Source: Brevibacillus_H ginsengisoli
GTDB lineage: Bacteria > Bacillota > Bacilli > Brevibacillales > Brevibacillaceae
Length of the DNA stretch: 64,000 bases
Direction of reading: 5' to 3'
NCBI RefSeq assembly: GCF_050113715.1
Contig: NZ_JBNJQR010000003.1
Coordinates: 124,001 to 188,000, forward strand
The notes beneath the pieces were generated by a model. That model saw only the letters and a list, made by a program, of their open reading frames with translations, was not told where the DNA came from and did no database searches. The position numbers were made by a program, and so were the translations under genes. Shown here one piece after another: positions 1 through 8,145 of this stretch (the stretch's first letter is position 1; every line of letters starts with the position of its first letter).

Positions 1-357
1 GCTTATCCGCACTGTGAATTCCAGCTGGCCGGATATTTGGGACTCCATAAACGGCTGGTTACCACTCTGTTGGATAGGATAGAGGAAGCCTTGCAGGATA
101 AGGTCCGAATGAATTGTGATACCTGCCAGTACCGGATGGAGGCGGGGGAACTCATCGGCCATCATCACCATCACGACCACCATCATGGTGAAGAGCATCA
201 TGCCTGCGATCATGGCCATCATGGTCATGGGAAACATGTTTGCTGCCATGATCACCACGGTCAGGGAGAACATGATTGTCATCATGGTCATCACGGCCAC
301 GATCATGCTTGCCACCGAGAGCATCATCCGGTGCAAGTGGCGGCGAGCGACAAATGA
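1..357 (+). CDS. cbiX: Sirohydrochlorin cobaltochelatase CbiX, C-terminal part with His-rich tail (5' end outside window)
   Basis: The reading frame is already open at base 1 and ends at TGA 355-357, so only the C-terminus is present. CbiX inserts cobalt into sirohydrochlorin, the entry step of the anaerobic B12 route. The fragment has the family's C-terminal region (LGLHKRL, then MNCDTCQYR). The MxCxxC motif matches the one reported to carry an Fe-S centre in the long CbiX of Bacillus megaterium. After it come about 60 residues in which His dominates (HHHHH, HDHHH, HGHHGHG) with several Cys, a likely metal-binding or storage tail. The stop overlaps the cobK start as ATGA, so the two are translationally coupled. 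Identity rests on motif and on gene order X-J-C-D-ET-L-F-G-A. Confidence 0.88.
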   Translation, partial: AYPHCEFQLAGYLGLHKRLVTTLLDRIEEALQDKVRMNCDTCQYRMEAGELIGHHHHHDHHHGEEHHACDHGHHGHGKHVCCHDHHGQGEHDCHHGHHGHDHACHREHHPVQVAASDK

Positions 358-1130
358 TTCTTTTACTAGCCGGAACAAGTGATGCGAGAATCCTTGCCCG
401 ACTAATCAAGGAGCAGGGGATGAAGGTGACCGCCACTGTCGTCAATGAGCGGACAGCCAGAGAAATCGAACGCATAGGGGTACGGGTGCATGTAGGCAGA
501 ATGTCTGCGGAAGCTTTTACGGAGATGATTCAGAAGCAAGGAATTACGGCAGTGGTAGATGCCAGCCATCCCTTTGCGGAGGAAGCGAGTCTGAACGCCA
601 TACAAGCCACTGCTAACTGTCAGGTGCCCTATCTGAGGTACGAGCGGCCAAAGCTTGAGTTTATCCATTCATCCCTTATTCCGGTGGAAAGTTATCGGGA
701 AGCCGCAGAACTAGCCACACAGAAGAAGGGAGTCATCCTGCTGACAACCGGAAGCAAAACACTCCCGCTGTTCGCCGAAAAGCTGAACAATCAACCGGAC
801 ATTCGAGTGCTCACACGAATTCTGCCGCGAATGGAAAGCCTGCTGGTTTGTGAGAAACTCGGCTTTGCGCAGGAGAATATCATTGCGATCCAAGGGCCAT
901 TTTCCAAGGAGCTGAACAAGGCGATCTATCAGCAATTTGGGGTCACCCTGATGATCACCAAAGAAAGTGGACAAGCCGGGTCAGTTGACGAAAAAGTGGC
1001 AGCAGCCATCGAGCTCGGTATCGAAACGATTATGATCAGACGTCCTTCCATCACGTACGGTACCGTGTATAGCCAGTACGAGGATGTGATTAAGCATTTA
1101 CAACGTATACGAGAGGAAGATGAGTCATGA
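354..1130 (+). CDS. cobK: Cobalt-precorrin-6A reductase
   Basis: 258 residues. The enzyme uses NAD(P)H to reduce (cobalt-)precorrin-6A to 6B (CobK/CbiJ family). The start is the ATG at 354, overlapping the cbiX stop; the frame stays open upstream but those residues are not family-like. The N-terminus MILLLAGTSDAR carries the expected nucleotide-binding GTxxAR loop, and VDASHPFA (residues ~65-72) and LTTGSK are typical CobK motifs. It sits between cbiX and cbiC and overlaps cbiC by ATGA. Confidence 0.93.
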   Translation: MILLLAGTSDARILARLIKEQGMKVTATVVNERTAREIERIGVRVHVGRMSAEAFTEMIQKQGITAVVDASHPFAEEASLNAIQATANCQVPYLRYERPKLEFIHSSLIPVESYREAAELATQKKGVILLTTGSKTLPLFAEKLNNQPDIRVLTRILPRMESLLVCEKLGFAQENIIAIQGPFSKELNKAIYQQFGVTLMITKESGQAGSVDEKVAAAIELGIETIMIRRPSITYGTVYSQYEDVIKHLQRIREEDES

Positions 1131-1783
1131 TTGATTTTAAGACTCAGTTTACGCCGGAAACCATCCAGCCAAAGCAAATTGAAGGTCTCAGCTTTGAATT
1201 GATTAACGCGGAGATTGGTGAGCATTCCTACAACGCACAGCAGTATCCAATTGTCCAACGTGTGATTCACTCTTCGGCCGATTTTGAATTGGGGAAAAGC
1301 ATTCGCTTCCATCCTGATGCTGTCCAGGCAGGGATTCAAGCGATTCGCGCGGGGAAGAAAATCGTCGCGGATACTCAAATGGTGCAGGTGGGCATCAGTA
1401 AACCCCGATTGGCTAAATATGGATGCGAGGTGCTTAGCTACATATCGGATCCTGAAGTGGCCAAAGAAGCGGAGCGCCTGCAATTGACAAGGTCCATCAT
1501 CGCGATGAGAAAAGCGGTCAAGGAAGCGGAGGGCGGAATTTTTGCCATCGGGAACGCTCCGACCGCGCTGCTGGAGCTTATCCGGCTGATCAAAGAAGGG
1601 GAAGCCAAGCCCGGGTTGATCATCGGTTTTCCGGTTGGGTTCGTCTCTGCCGCGGAATCGAAAGCCGAGCTGATGCAGCTGGATGTTCCATATATTACCA
1701 ATGTAGGCCGGAAAGGCGGAAGTACTGTCGCCGTCGCCGCATTAAATGCTATTTCGATCATGGCGGACGCGGACAAGGTGTAG
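1127..1783 (+). CDS. cbiC: Cobalt-precorrin-8 methylmutase
   Basis: 218 residues, full family length. It catalyses the 1,5-sigmatropic methyl shift from C11 to C12 that gives (cobalt-)hydrogenobyrinate (CobH/CbiC family). The HSSADF motif near residue 48 contains the catalytic histidine of this family. ADTQMVQVGI and GNAPTALLEL also match. The start ATG overlaps the cobK stop, and cbiD follows after 3 bases. Confidence 0.95.
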   Translation: MIDFKTQFTPETIQPKQIEGLSFELINAEIGEHSYNAQQYPIVQRVIHSSADFELGKSIRFHPDAVQAGIQAIRAGKKIVADTQMVQVGISKPRLAKYGCEVLSYISDPEVAKEAERLQLTRSIIAMRKAVKEAEGGIFAIGNAPTALLELIRLIKEGEAKPGLIIGFPVGFVSAAESKAELMQLDVPYITNVGRKGGSTVAVAALNAISIMADADKV

Positions 1784-1786
1784 GCC

Positions 1787-2887
1787 ATGACAGAGAATGC
1801 GAACGAACGGGGAGAAAAAGCGCTTCGTCAGGGCTATACGACCGGAGCGTGTGCAACAGCCGCTACTAAAGCAGCGTTAACCGCCCTGATTACAGGGGAA
1901 TCACAAGCGGATGCAACGATTTTTCTGCCGGTTGGAAAATATGCAACCTTTACCATCACCTCCTGTGAGTGCCAGGAACAGCAAGTAACGGCAGGCACGA
2001 TCAAGGATGGCGGCGATGATCCGGATGCCACTCACGGCAAACTGATCCAATCAACGGTTTCATGGATGGAGGAGCCTGGCATCAGCTTGGATGGAGGCAT
2101 CGGAGTAGGGAGGGTCACGAAGGAGGGTTTGCCGATTCCGGTTGGCGAGGCAGCGATCAATCCCGTCCCGCGACAAATGATCCGGGAAGCTGCCCAGGAA
2201 GTTTTGGCGGAATACGGCGTAACCCGCGGGATTCAAATCGTGATTTCCGTTCCAGAGGGCGAAGAAATCGCGAAAAAAACGCTGAATGGCCGGCTTGGTA
2301 TCATCGGGGGCATCTCCATATTGGGAACAAGGGGCATCGTGGTTCCTTTCTCGGTGGAAGCGTTTCAGGACTGTATCGTACAGGAGATCAAGGTAGCTCG
2401 CGCCTGCGGCAATGACCACTTGGTGATGTCAACAGGTGGACGAAGTGAAAAGTACGGGATGAAACAGTACCCTCATTTACCAGAAGAAGCTTTTATCGAG
2501 ATGGGTGACTTTGTCGGATTTACCCTGCATGAGTGCAAGCGTCAAGGTGTACGTCGTGTCTCACTGGTTGGGATGATGGGCAAGTTCTCCAAGCTGGCTC
2601 AAGGGGAGATGAACGTCCACTCCAAAAGTTCAACGGTTGACTTTCCCTTTTTGGCGAGAGTGGCCAGCGAGACGGGTGCATGCGAGCAGGATGTGGAAGC
2701 GATCAAGCAGGCCAACACGACATCGCAGGTGGTTGAGCGGATGCGGGAAGCGGGCAATCAGGAGTTTTTCAACAGGCTTTGCGATTATTGCTGCGAGTCC
2801 GCAATCAGGGAAGTAGGCGAGGGCATCGAAGTGGAAACGAGCCTCTATACATTACAGGGAGATTTCCTGGGAAAGGCGGCACAATGA
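1787..2887 (+). CDS. cbiD: Cobalt-precorrin-5B C1-methyltransferase
   Basis: 366 residues. CbiD methylates C1 of cobalt-precorrin-5B in the anaerobic pathway; it is not related to the canonical corrin methyltransferases. Near the N-terminus LRQGYTTGACATAATKAA is the family signature, followed by KDGGDDPDATHG and later STGGRSEKYG. GGACAAGGTG precedes the ATG at 1787. The 3' end overlaps cbiET by 4 bases. Confidence 0.95.
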   Translation: MTENANERGEKALRQGYTTGACATAATKAALTALITGESQADATIFLPVGKYATFTITSCECQEQQVTAGTIKDGGDDPDATHGKLIQSTVSWMEEPGISLDGGIGVGRVTKEGLPIPVGEAAINPVPRQMIREAAQEVLAEYGVTRGIQIVISVPEGEEIAKKTLNGRLGIIGGISILGTRGIVVPFSVEAFQDCIVQEIKVARACGNDHLVMSTGGRSEKYGMKQYPHLPEEAFIEMGDFVGFTLHECKRQGVRRVSLVGMMGKFSKLAQGEMNVHSKSSTVDFPFLARVASETGACEQDVEAIKQANTTSQVVERMREAGNQEFFNRLCDYCCESAIREVGEGIEVETSLYTLQGDFLGKAAQ

Positions 2888-4095
2888 TGACACAGCCAAT
2901 GAAATTAATAGGAATCGGGGACTCCGGGAAGGCCAGCCTGCTTCCGATCTATGAACGCTGGATTGATGAATGTGAGCGGTTGGTTGGCGGAGAGCGCCAT
3001 CTCTCCTTTTTTCCAGATTACCGTGGAGAAAAAGTGGTGATCAAAGGGGGAATTGCCCCACTGATCGAGCGCCTCGTGAACGAGCCCAAACAAACGGTGA
3101 TTCTGGCTTCCGGTGATCCGTTATGCTACGGGATCGGGGCTCTTCTTGCGAGACAGATGAAAGTCGAGATTTATCCGTATCTTAGCTCGATTCAGCTCGC
3201 TTTTGCCAAAATGGGAGAGTCTTGGCAGGATGCTTATATCACCAGTGTGCATGGACGCTCGATCAAAGGACTGGCCCAACGGATCGACGGAAGACATAAG
3301 GTGGCGCTCTTGACCGACGAGGAGAACCATCCGGGCATAATTGCCAGTTACCTCAAATCGTTTGGCATGACCGAATATCGCGCGTTTATTGCCGAAAATC
3401 TGGGCTCAGATACGGAGCGCGCGGGCTGGTATGAGCTTGACGAGCTGGAACATACGACATTTTCACCCTTAAACGTCGTGATATTACATAGCAAAAGCCG
3501 CCCGCCGGAGTGGACGATCGGGATTGAAGACGATCAGTTTTTCCAAAGAAAGCCGGAGAAAGGGCTGATTACCAAGAAAGAAATTCGCACCCTTTCGCTT
3601 AGCGCACTCAAACTGAAAAAAGATAGCATCGTCTGGGACATTGGCACCTGCACAGGCTCCATGGCCATTGAGGCGGCTAAAATCGCCAACGAGGGCATGG
3701 TGTACGCGATTGAAAAAAACGAGCCTGATCTGGAGAACTGCCGAAAAAACATGAGCAAATTTCGCGCGGATATTACACTCGTCCACGGCAGGGCACCCGA
3801 GCATCTCGAACAATTTCCTGATCCAGATGCCGTCTTCATTGGCGGTACCTCCGATGAACTTGATCGCATTCTCGATGTCTGCTGCAGCAGGCTGAAACCG
3901 GACGGACGCATTGTCATTAACGCTGTAACGATAGAAAAGCTGACCGATGCCATTCGGTTATTCAAGGAAAAGGGAATGGAAACAGACATTACCCTTGCCC
4001 AAATTTCAAGAAGCAAACCAATTTTGCAGCTAACCAGATTTGAAGCGCATAATCCGATTTACATCATATCTGCCCGCCAAGAGGGAGGAGTATAA
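2884..4095 (+). CDS. cbiET: Cobalt-precorrin-7 C5,C15-methyltransferase (decarboxylating), CbiE-CbiT fusion
   Basis: 403 residues. The N-terminal half is a CbiE-type tetrapyrrole methylase (GIGDSGKASL at the start; ASGDPLCYGIG near residue 78) that methylates C5. The C-terminal half, from about residue 215, is a CbiT-type Rossmann methyltransferase with a SAM loop (WDIGTCTGSMAIEAA, ~250-264) that methylates C15 and decarboxylates the C12 acetate. The start is taken at the ATGATG at 2884, which overlaps the cbiD stop; the longer open frame from 2779 lies inside cbiD. The fusion is as in B. megaterium and aerobic CobL. Confidence 0.94.
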   Translation: MMTQPMKLIGIGDSGKASLLPIYERWIDECERLVGGERHLSFFPDYRGEKVVIKGGIAPLIERLVNEPKQTVILASGDPLCYGIGALLARQMKVEIYPYLSSIQLAFAKMGESWQDAYITSVHGRSIKGLAQRIDGRHKVALLTDEENHPGIIASYLKSFGMTEYRAFIAENLGSDTERAGWYELDELEHTTFSPLNVVILHSKSRPPEWTIGIEDDQFFQRKPEKGLITKKEIRTLSLSALKLKKDSIVWDIGTCTGSMAIEAAKIANEGMVYAIEKNEPDLENCRKNMSKFRADITLVHGRAPEHLEQFPDPDAVFIGGTSDELDRILDVCCSRLKPDGRIVINAVTIEKLTDAIRLFKEKGMETDITLAQISRSKPILQLTRFEAHNPIYIISARQEGGV

Positions 4096-4096
4096 G

Positions 4097-4798
4097 ATGA
4101 CAGGAACATTACATGGATTGGGAGTAGGTCCGGGCGATCCCGAGCTGATTACCGTTAAGGCTTTTCGCGTATTGAAGGAATCAGCAGTCATTGCCTATCC
4201 GGTGAAAAAGAGAGGAAACAAGAGCTACGCCCAACAAATCATCGATGTCTACGTAAATCCGCTGGAAAAAGAAATGCTTGGTCTCGTTTTTCCGATGACG
4301 AAGGATGCCCAGGAGCTGGAACGGGAATGGGCCAACGCCGTGGAGCGCATTTGGGAGAAGTTGCGTGAGGGAAAAGATGTTGCCTTCGTAACTGAGGGAG
4401 ATCCGCTATTTTTCAGTACATTTATTTATCTGATGAGGCTGATGAAGGAGCAGCACCCAGAGGTACCCATCAAGATCGTGCCAGGGATTACTTCGTTCGG
4501 TGGGGCAGCATCTCGTCTTGCGCTTCCACTTGCCGACAATAATGACCGAATTGCGATCGTGCCGGCAACAGATGATGTTGAAGAGATGAAAAAAGTGATT
4601 CAAGAACATGATTGCATCGTCTTCATCAAGGTGGCCAAGGTCATCAAGCAGATGCTGACGATCCTGCGGGAGCTTGATCTAATCGACAAGGCCTCCGTTG
4701 TTTCGAAGGTTACCTCTCCGGAAGAAATCATCTGGGATGTTAACTCGCTCGATGATGTTGATTTGGAATATTTGTCGCTAATGGTGGTGAGAAAATGA
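4097..4798 (+). CDS. cbiL: Cobalt-precorrin-2 C20-methyltransferase
   Basis: 233 residues, normal length. This SAM-dependent tetrapyrrole methylase has GLGVGPGDPELITVKA at its N-terminus and the FVTEGDPLFFST motif near residue 95. It methylates C20 of cobalt-precorrin-2. The ATG at 4097 lies one base after the cbiET stop with GAGGGAGGAG just upstream; an earlier in-frame start at 4040 is inside cbiET and is rejected. It overlaps cbiF by ATGA. Confidence 0.94.
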   Translation: MTGTLHGLGVGPGDPELITVKAFRVLKESAVIAYPVKKRGNKSYAQQIIDVYVNPLEKEMLGLVFPMTKDAQELEREWANAVERIWEKLREGKDVAFVTEGDPLFFSTFIYLMRLMKEQHPEVPIKIVPGITSFGGAASRLALPLADNNDRIAIVPATDDVEEMKKVIQEHDCIVFIKVAKVIKQMLTILRELDLIDKASVVSKVTSPEEIIWDVNSLDDVDLEYLSLMVVRK

Positions 4799-5571
4799 TG
4801 AAGCTTGTGATTATTGGAGCAGGTCCTGGAGATCCCGAATTGATTACGGTAAAAGGGCTGCGCTACTTAAAAGATGCTGATGTTGTTTTTTATGCGGATT
4901 CATTGGTAAGTGAATCGATGGTCGATCAAGCGAAGCCAGGTGCGGAAATCGTCAAAACGGCTGCGCTCGATTTGAATGTGATGGTGGACATGATGGAGGC
5001 GCGGCTTCAAGAAGGCAAAAAAGTGGTACGCGTCCATACCGGTGACCCAGCGATTTATGGTGCCATTATGGAGCAGATTGCCTTACTGAGAGAGCGTGAC
5101 ATTGAAGTGGAGGTCATTCCGGGGGTTAGCTCCGTGTTTGCCTCGGCCGCAGCCGTATGTGCCGAGCTGACGATCCCTGATTTGACCCAGACCGTGATCC
5201 TGACTCGGGTGGAAGGCCGTACGCCTGTACCGGAGACAGAAAAACTTCGGGAGCTGGCTAAGCATCATTGTACGGTTGCACTCTTTTTAAGCTCGGCGCT
5301 GACGAAGAAAGTGGTGGCCGAGTTTCAAAGCGCGGGCTGGCGAGAGGATACGCCAGTGGCTGTCGTATACCGGGCAACGTGGCCCGATCAAAGAATCATC
5401 CGCACGACGCTCTCGAAGCTGGATGAAGATATGCGATCAATGGGGATCAGCAACCAGGCTATGATTTTGGCAGGCTGGGCATTGGATGAACGAATTTTTG
5501 AAAAGGATTTTCGCTCCAAGCTGTACGATCGGGAGTTTACTCACGGATTCCGTCAGGGTGTTATCGGATGA
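4795..5571 (+). CDS. cbiF: Cobalt-precorrin-4 C11-methyltransferase
   Basis: 258 residues. A tetrapyrrole methylase of the CbiF/CobM type: IGAGPGDPELITVKG at the N-terminus, RVHTGDPAIYGA near residue 80 and PGVSSVFASAAA after it. It methylates C11, after CbiG/CbiH have formed the contracted ring. It overlaps cbiL upstream and cbiG downstream by four bases each, indicating tight translational coupling. Confidence 0.95.
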   Translation: MMKLVIIGAGPGDPELITVKGLRYLKDADVVFYADSLVSESMVDQAKPGAEIVKTAALDLNVMVDMMEARLQEGKKVVRVHTGDPAIYGAIMEQIALLRERDIEVEVIPGVSSVFASAAAVCAELTIPDLTQTVILTRVEGRTPVPETEKLRELAKHHCTVALFLSSALTKKVVAEFQSAGWREDTPVAVVYRATWPDQRIIRTTLSKLDEDMRSMGISNQAMILAGWALDERIFEKDFRSKLYDREFTHGFRQGVIG

Positions 5572-6704
5572 CCAGCTATGCCGTCGTCGCCATCACCAAA
5601 CATGGGGCGGCCATTGCCAGAAAACTGGGCCAAGCTTTGCCGAACGCTGACGTGTACATCAAGCGTCAGCATCAGCAAGAGGAGGCAGAAATCGGGCAAA
5701 CAGCGAATCAAGCAGACGAGTTAGAAGGCGATCAACATGGCGATCATGCAGAGGAGTCCATCCGGTTTTTTGACGGCAGCGTCGGAATGTTGCTGCCGAC
5801 GATCTTTTCAGCCTACAAGGGTTTGATCCTGATCTTCTCGCTTGGTGCCGTGGTTCGCCTCATTGCACCGCATCTAACGGATAAGAAGCATGATCCGGCG
5901 GTTGTGGTCGTGGATGAGCAGGGGCAGCATGCAATAAGCGTGTTATCCGGCCATCTGGGTGGCGCAAACGAACTCACCTTGAAGGTGGCTGAACTGCTGC
6001 AGGCCCATCCGGTCATCACAACAGCATCTGATTTGCAGCAAACGATTGCGGTTGATCTCTTGGGCAGAGAATTCGGTTGGCGTTGGGATTCTCCCGAGCA
6101 TCTAACCGCAGTAAGCGCCACGGTGGTGAATGGGAAACAGGTCGCCATCGTTCAGGAATCAGGCGAGAAAGGGTGGTGGCCGAAGGATCGGACATTGCCC
6201 GCCAATCTCACCTGTTACGAGTCAATTACGGAAGCGATCCAATCCAAACCGGAGGCTGCCTTGCTGATTACCCATCGAATGCTGGAAACCGACGAACAAA
6301 GCCTGCTGAACAAAGGCGTTCTATATCGGCCCAAGGTGATTGTACTCGGTATCGGGTGCAACCGTGGCACCTCCTGTGAGGAGATTGAAACGGTAATCAC
6401 CGAGACCCTGGCTGAGCTGAAATTCTCGCTTGCCAGTGTCAAGGCCATCTGCACCATTGAATTGAAGAAGGATGAGGTCGGTTTGCTGGAAACCGCCCGC
6501 AAGCACGACTGGGAGTTTGTCTGGTTCACAGCGGATGAGTTGAATACGGTAACGCTTATGCAGCCATCCGATACCGTCAAAAAACACACCGGTGCTTATG
6601 GTGTGAGCGAACCGGCGGCGAAGCTTTACAGCGGAGCAACGAAGCTTGCGCTGGTCAAAAAGAAGTCAGGAAATGTGACCATCTCCGTTGCCGTGATCCC
6701 TTAG
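5568..6704 (+). CDS. cbiG: Cobalt-precorrin-5A hydrolase
   Basis: 378 residues. CbiG opens the delta-lactone of cobalt-precorrin-5A and releases acetaldehyde. The N-terminal domain is followed by SLGAVVRLIAPHL and VLSGHLGGANELT (residues ~95-140), and the C-terminal domain starts near GIGCNRGTSCEEIE (~263). Unusually, residues ~30-62 form an acidic, Gln- and His-rich insertion (RQHQQEEAEIGQ...HGDHAEES) before the FFDGSVGMLLP motif. A 28-base gap separates it from cbiA. Confidence 0.92.
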   Translation: MTSYAVVAITKHGAAIARKLGQALPNADVYIKRQHQQEEAEIGQTANQADELEGDQHGDHAEESIRFFDGSVGMLLPTIFSAYKGLILIFSLGAVVRLIAPHLTDKKHDPAVVVVDEQGQHAISVLSGHLGGANELTLKVAELLQAHPVITTASDLQQTIAVDLLGREFGWRWDSPEHLTAVSATVVNGKQVAIVQESGEKGWWPKDRTLPANLTCYESITEAIQSKPEAALLITHRMLETDEQSLLNKGVLYRPKVIVLGIGCNRGTSCEEIETVITETLAELKFSLASVKAICTIELKKDEVGLLETARKHDWEFVWFTADELNTVTLMQPSDTVKKHTGAYGVSEPAAKLYSGATKLALVKKKSGNVTISVAVIP

Positions 6705-6732
6705 GAATCGGAGTCGAAAAGAGGTTGGAAAA

Positions 6733-8145
6733 ATGACAGAACGTAGATTGGTGATCGCCGGAACCGGAAGCGGTGTTGGCAAAACGACGCTAACGATCGG
6801 CCTGATGTCAGCCTTACGCAAGCAAAATGTCATCGTGCAGGGGTTCAAGTGCGGACCTGATTATATCGATCCCTCCTACCACACAGCCGTAACGGACAGA
6901 CCTTCGCGCAACCTGGATAGCTGGATGCTTCCAGCAGAGGTTGTTCGGGAGATTTTTCTGCGCGGCAGCCGAGGGGCACAGATTTCCATTGTGGAAGGGG
7001 TCATGGGATTTTTTGACGGAAGAAGTCCTGACTCCAATGCGGGTAGCAGCGCAGAAATCAGCGAGATTCTGGAGAGTCCGGTGATTCTGGTAGTGAATTG
7101 CGCCAGCATGGCTCGCAGTGTAGCGGCGGTCGTCAAGGGCTTCCAAACCTTTTCCGATGGACCCAACATCGTCGGGGTGATTGCCAACCGGGTAGGCAGT
7201 GAGCATCATTACCAGCTCGTCAAAGCTGCGATTGAGCAGGAATGCGGGATTCCTGTGGTTGGTTATCTGAAAAAGGAACTTGATATCGAAATCCCTGAGC
7301 GCCATTTGGGGCTAGTTCCTTCGATTGAGCGAGGAGAGCTGGATGCTTTTTTCGATCGACTGGGTGAGATGGTACAAGCCACGATTGACCTGGAGCAAAT
7401 CATGGAGCTTGCCAAGGCCAAGCCGTTGCCACACCAGGAAGTTTCATTATTTGACCGTGCAAGAGGTGGAGAAGAAACCACATTGCTAACCCAAGAAGAG
7501 GGATTGGCAGAGGTAACCATCGCGGTAGCGAAAGATGCTGCGTTCAACTTCTACTATCCAGAAAATCTGGAGCTGTTGGAGGCCTGCGGAGCCAAGCTCG
7601 TCTACTTTTCTCCATTGAACGAAGAAAAGCTTCCGGAAACAGCGGACGGACTGTATATCGGTGGTGGCTTTCCGGAAGAATTTGCCGAGCAGCTAAGCGC
7701 CATGGAAGAGGTCAAAGCGTCGATTCGCCGAGCGATTCAGCGTGGCCTGCCCACTTTTGCCGAATGTGGTGGTTTCATGTATTTGACAGAGGCCATCGAA
7801 ACCAGAGATGGCAGGTCGTATGAGATGGTGGGCGTAATTCCAGGCAAAGTGAACATGCAAAAACGGCTGGCCGCACTTGGTTATCGCGAAATCAAGGGGA
7901 TGCCGGGGAACTCGCTGCTTCCCGAGGGTTTGCAGGCAAAAGGGCACGAATTTCATTATTCCATCTACACATCCCAAGAGCCAATTCGTCATGCCTATCA
8001 GATCAAAGGGGCGCGCGTCGACAAGGAGGAAGGGTACATGGATGGAAATCTGATTGCGGGGTATACCCATTTTCACTTTGCGTCATGCCCCGACATGGTT
8101 CACAACTGGCTTACAAGGTGTAAGGAGGCTAAACACAATGGCTAA
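6733..8145 (+). CDS. cbiA: Cobyrinate a,c-diamide synthase
   Basis: 470 residues. This glutamine- and ATP-dependent amidotransferase amidates the a and c side chains of cobyrinate. The N-terminal dethiobiotin-synthetase-like domain has the P-loop GTGSGVGKTTLT (residues ~10-21). The C-terminal class-I glutaminase-like domain begins with YIGGGFPEEFA and has the nucleophile Cys in FAECGGFMYL (~residue 342). It overlaps the next gene by 8 bases. A GAGGTTGGAAAA ribosome-binding stretch supports the ATG at 6733. Confidence 0.95.
   Translation: MTERRLVIAGTGSGVGKTTLTIGLMSALRKQNVIVQGFKCGPDYIDPSYHTAVTDRPSRNLDSWMLPAEVVREIFLRGSRGAQISIVEGVMGFFDGRSPDSNAGSSAEISEILESPVILVVNCASMARSVAAVVKGFQTFSDGPNIVGVIANRVGSEHHYQLVKAAIEQECGIPVVGYLKKELDIEIPERHLGLVPSIERGELDAFFDRLGEMVQATIDLEQIMELAKAKPLPHQEVSLFDRARGGEETTLLTQEEGLAEVTIAVAKDAAFNFYYPENLELLEACGAKLVYFSPLNEEKLPETADGLYIGGGFPEEFAEQLSAMEEVKASIRRAIQRGLPTFAECGGFMYLTEAIETRDGRSYEMVGVIPGKVNMQKRLAALGYREIKGMPGNSLLPEGLQAKGHEFHYSIYTSQEPIRHAYQIKGARVDKEEGYMDGNLIAGYTHFHFASCPDMVHNWLTRCKEAKHNG

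Noticed and set aside
116..475. Alternative frames through the His-rich cbiX tail, both strands
   Set aside because: They arise from the repetitive CAT/CAC composition; the true frame is set by continuity with CbiX motifs and the ATGA overlap with cobK.
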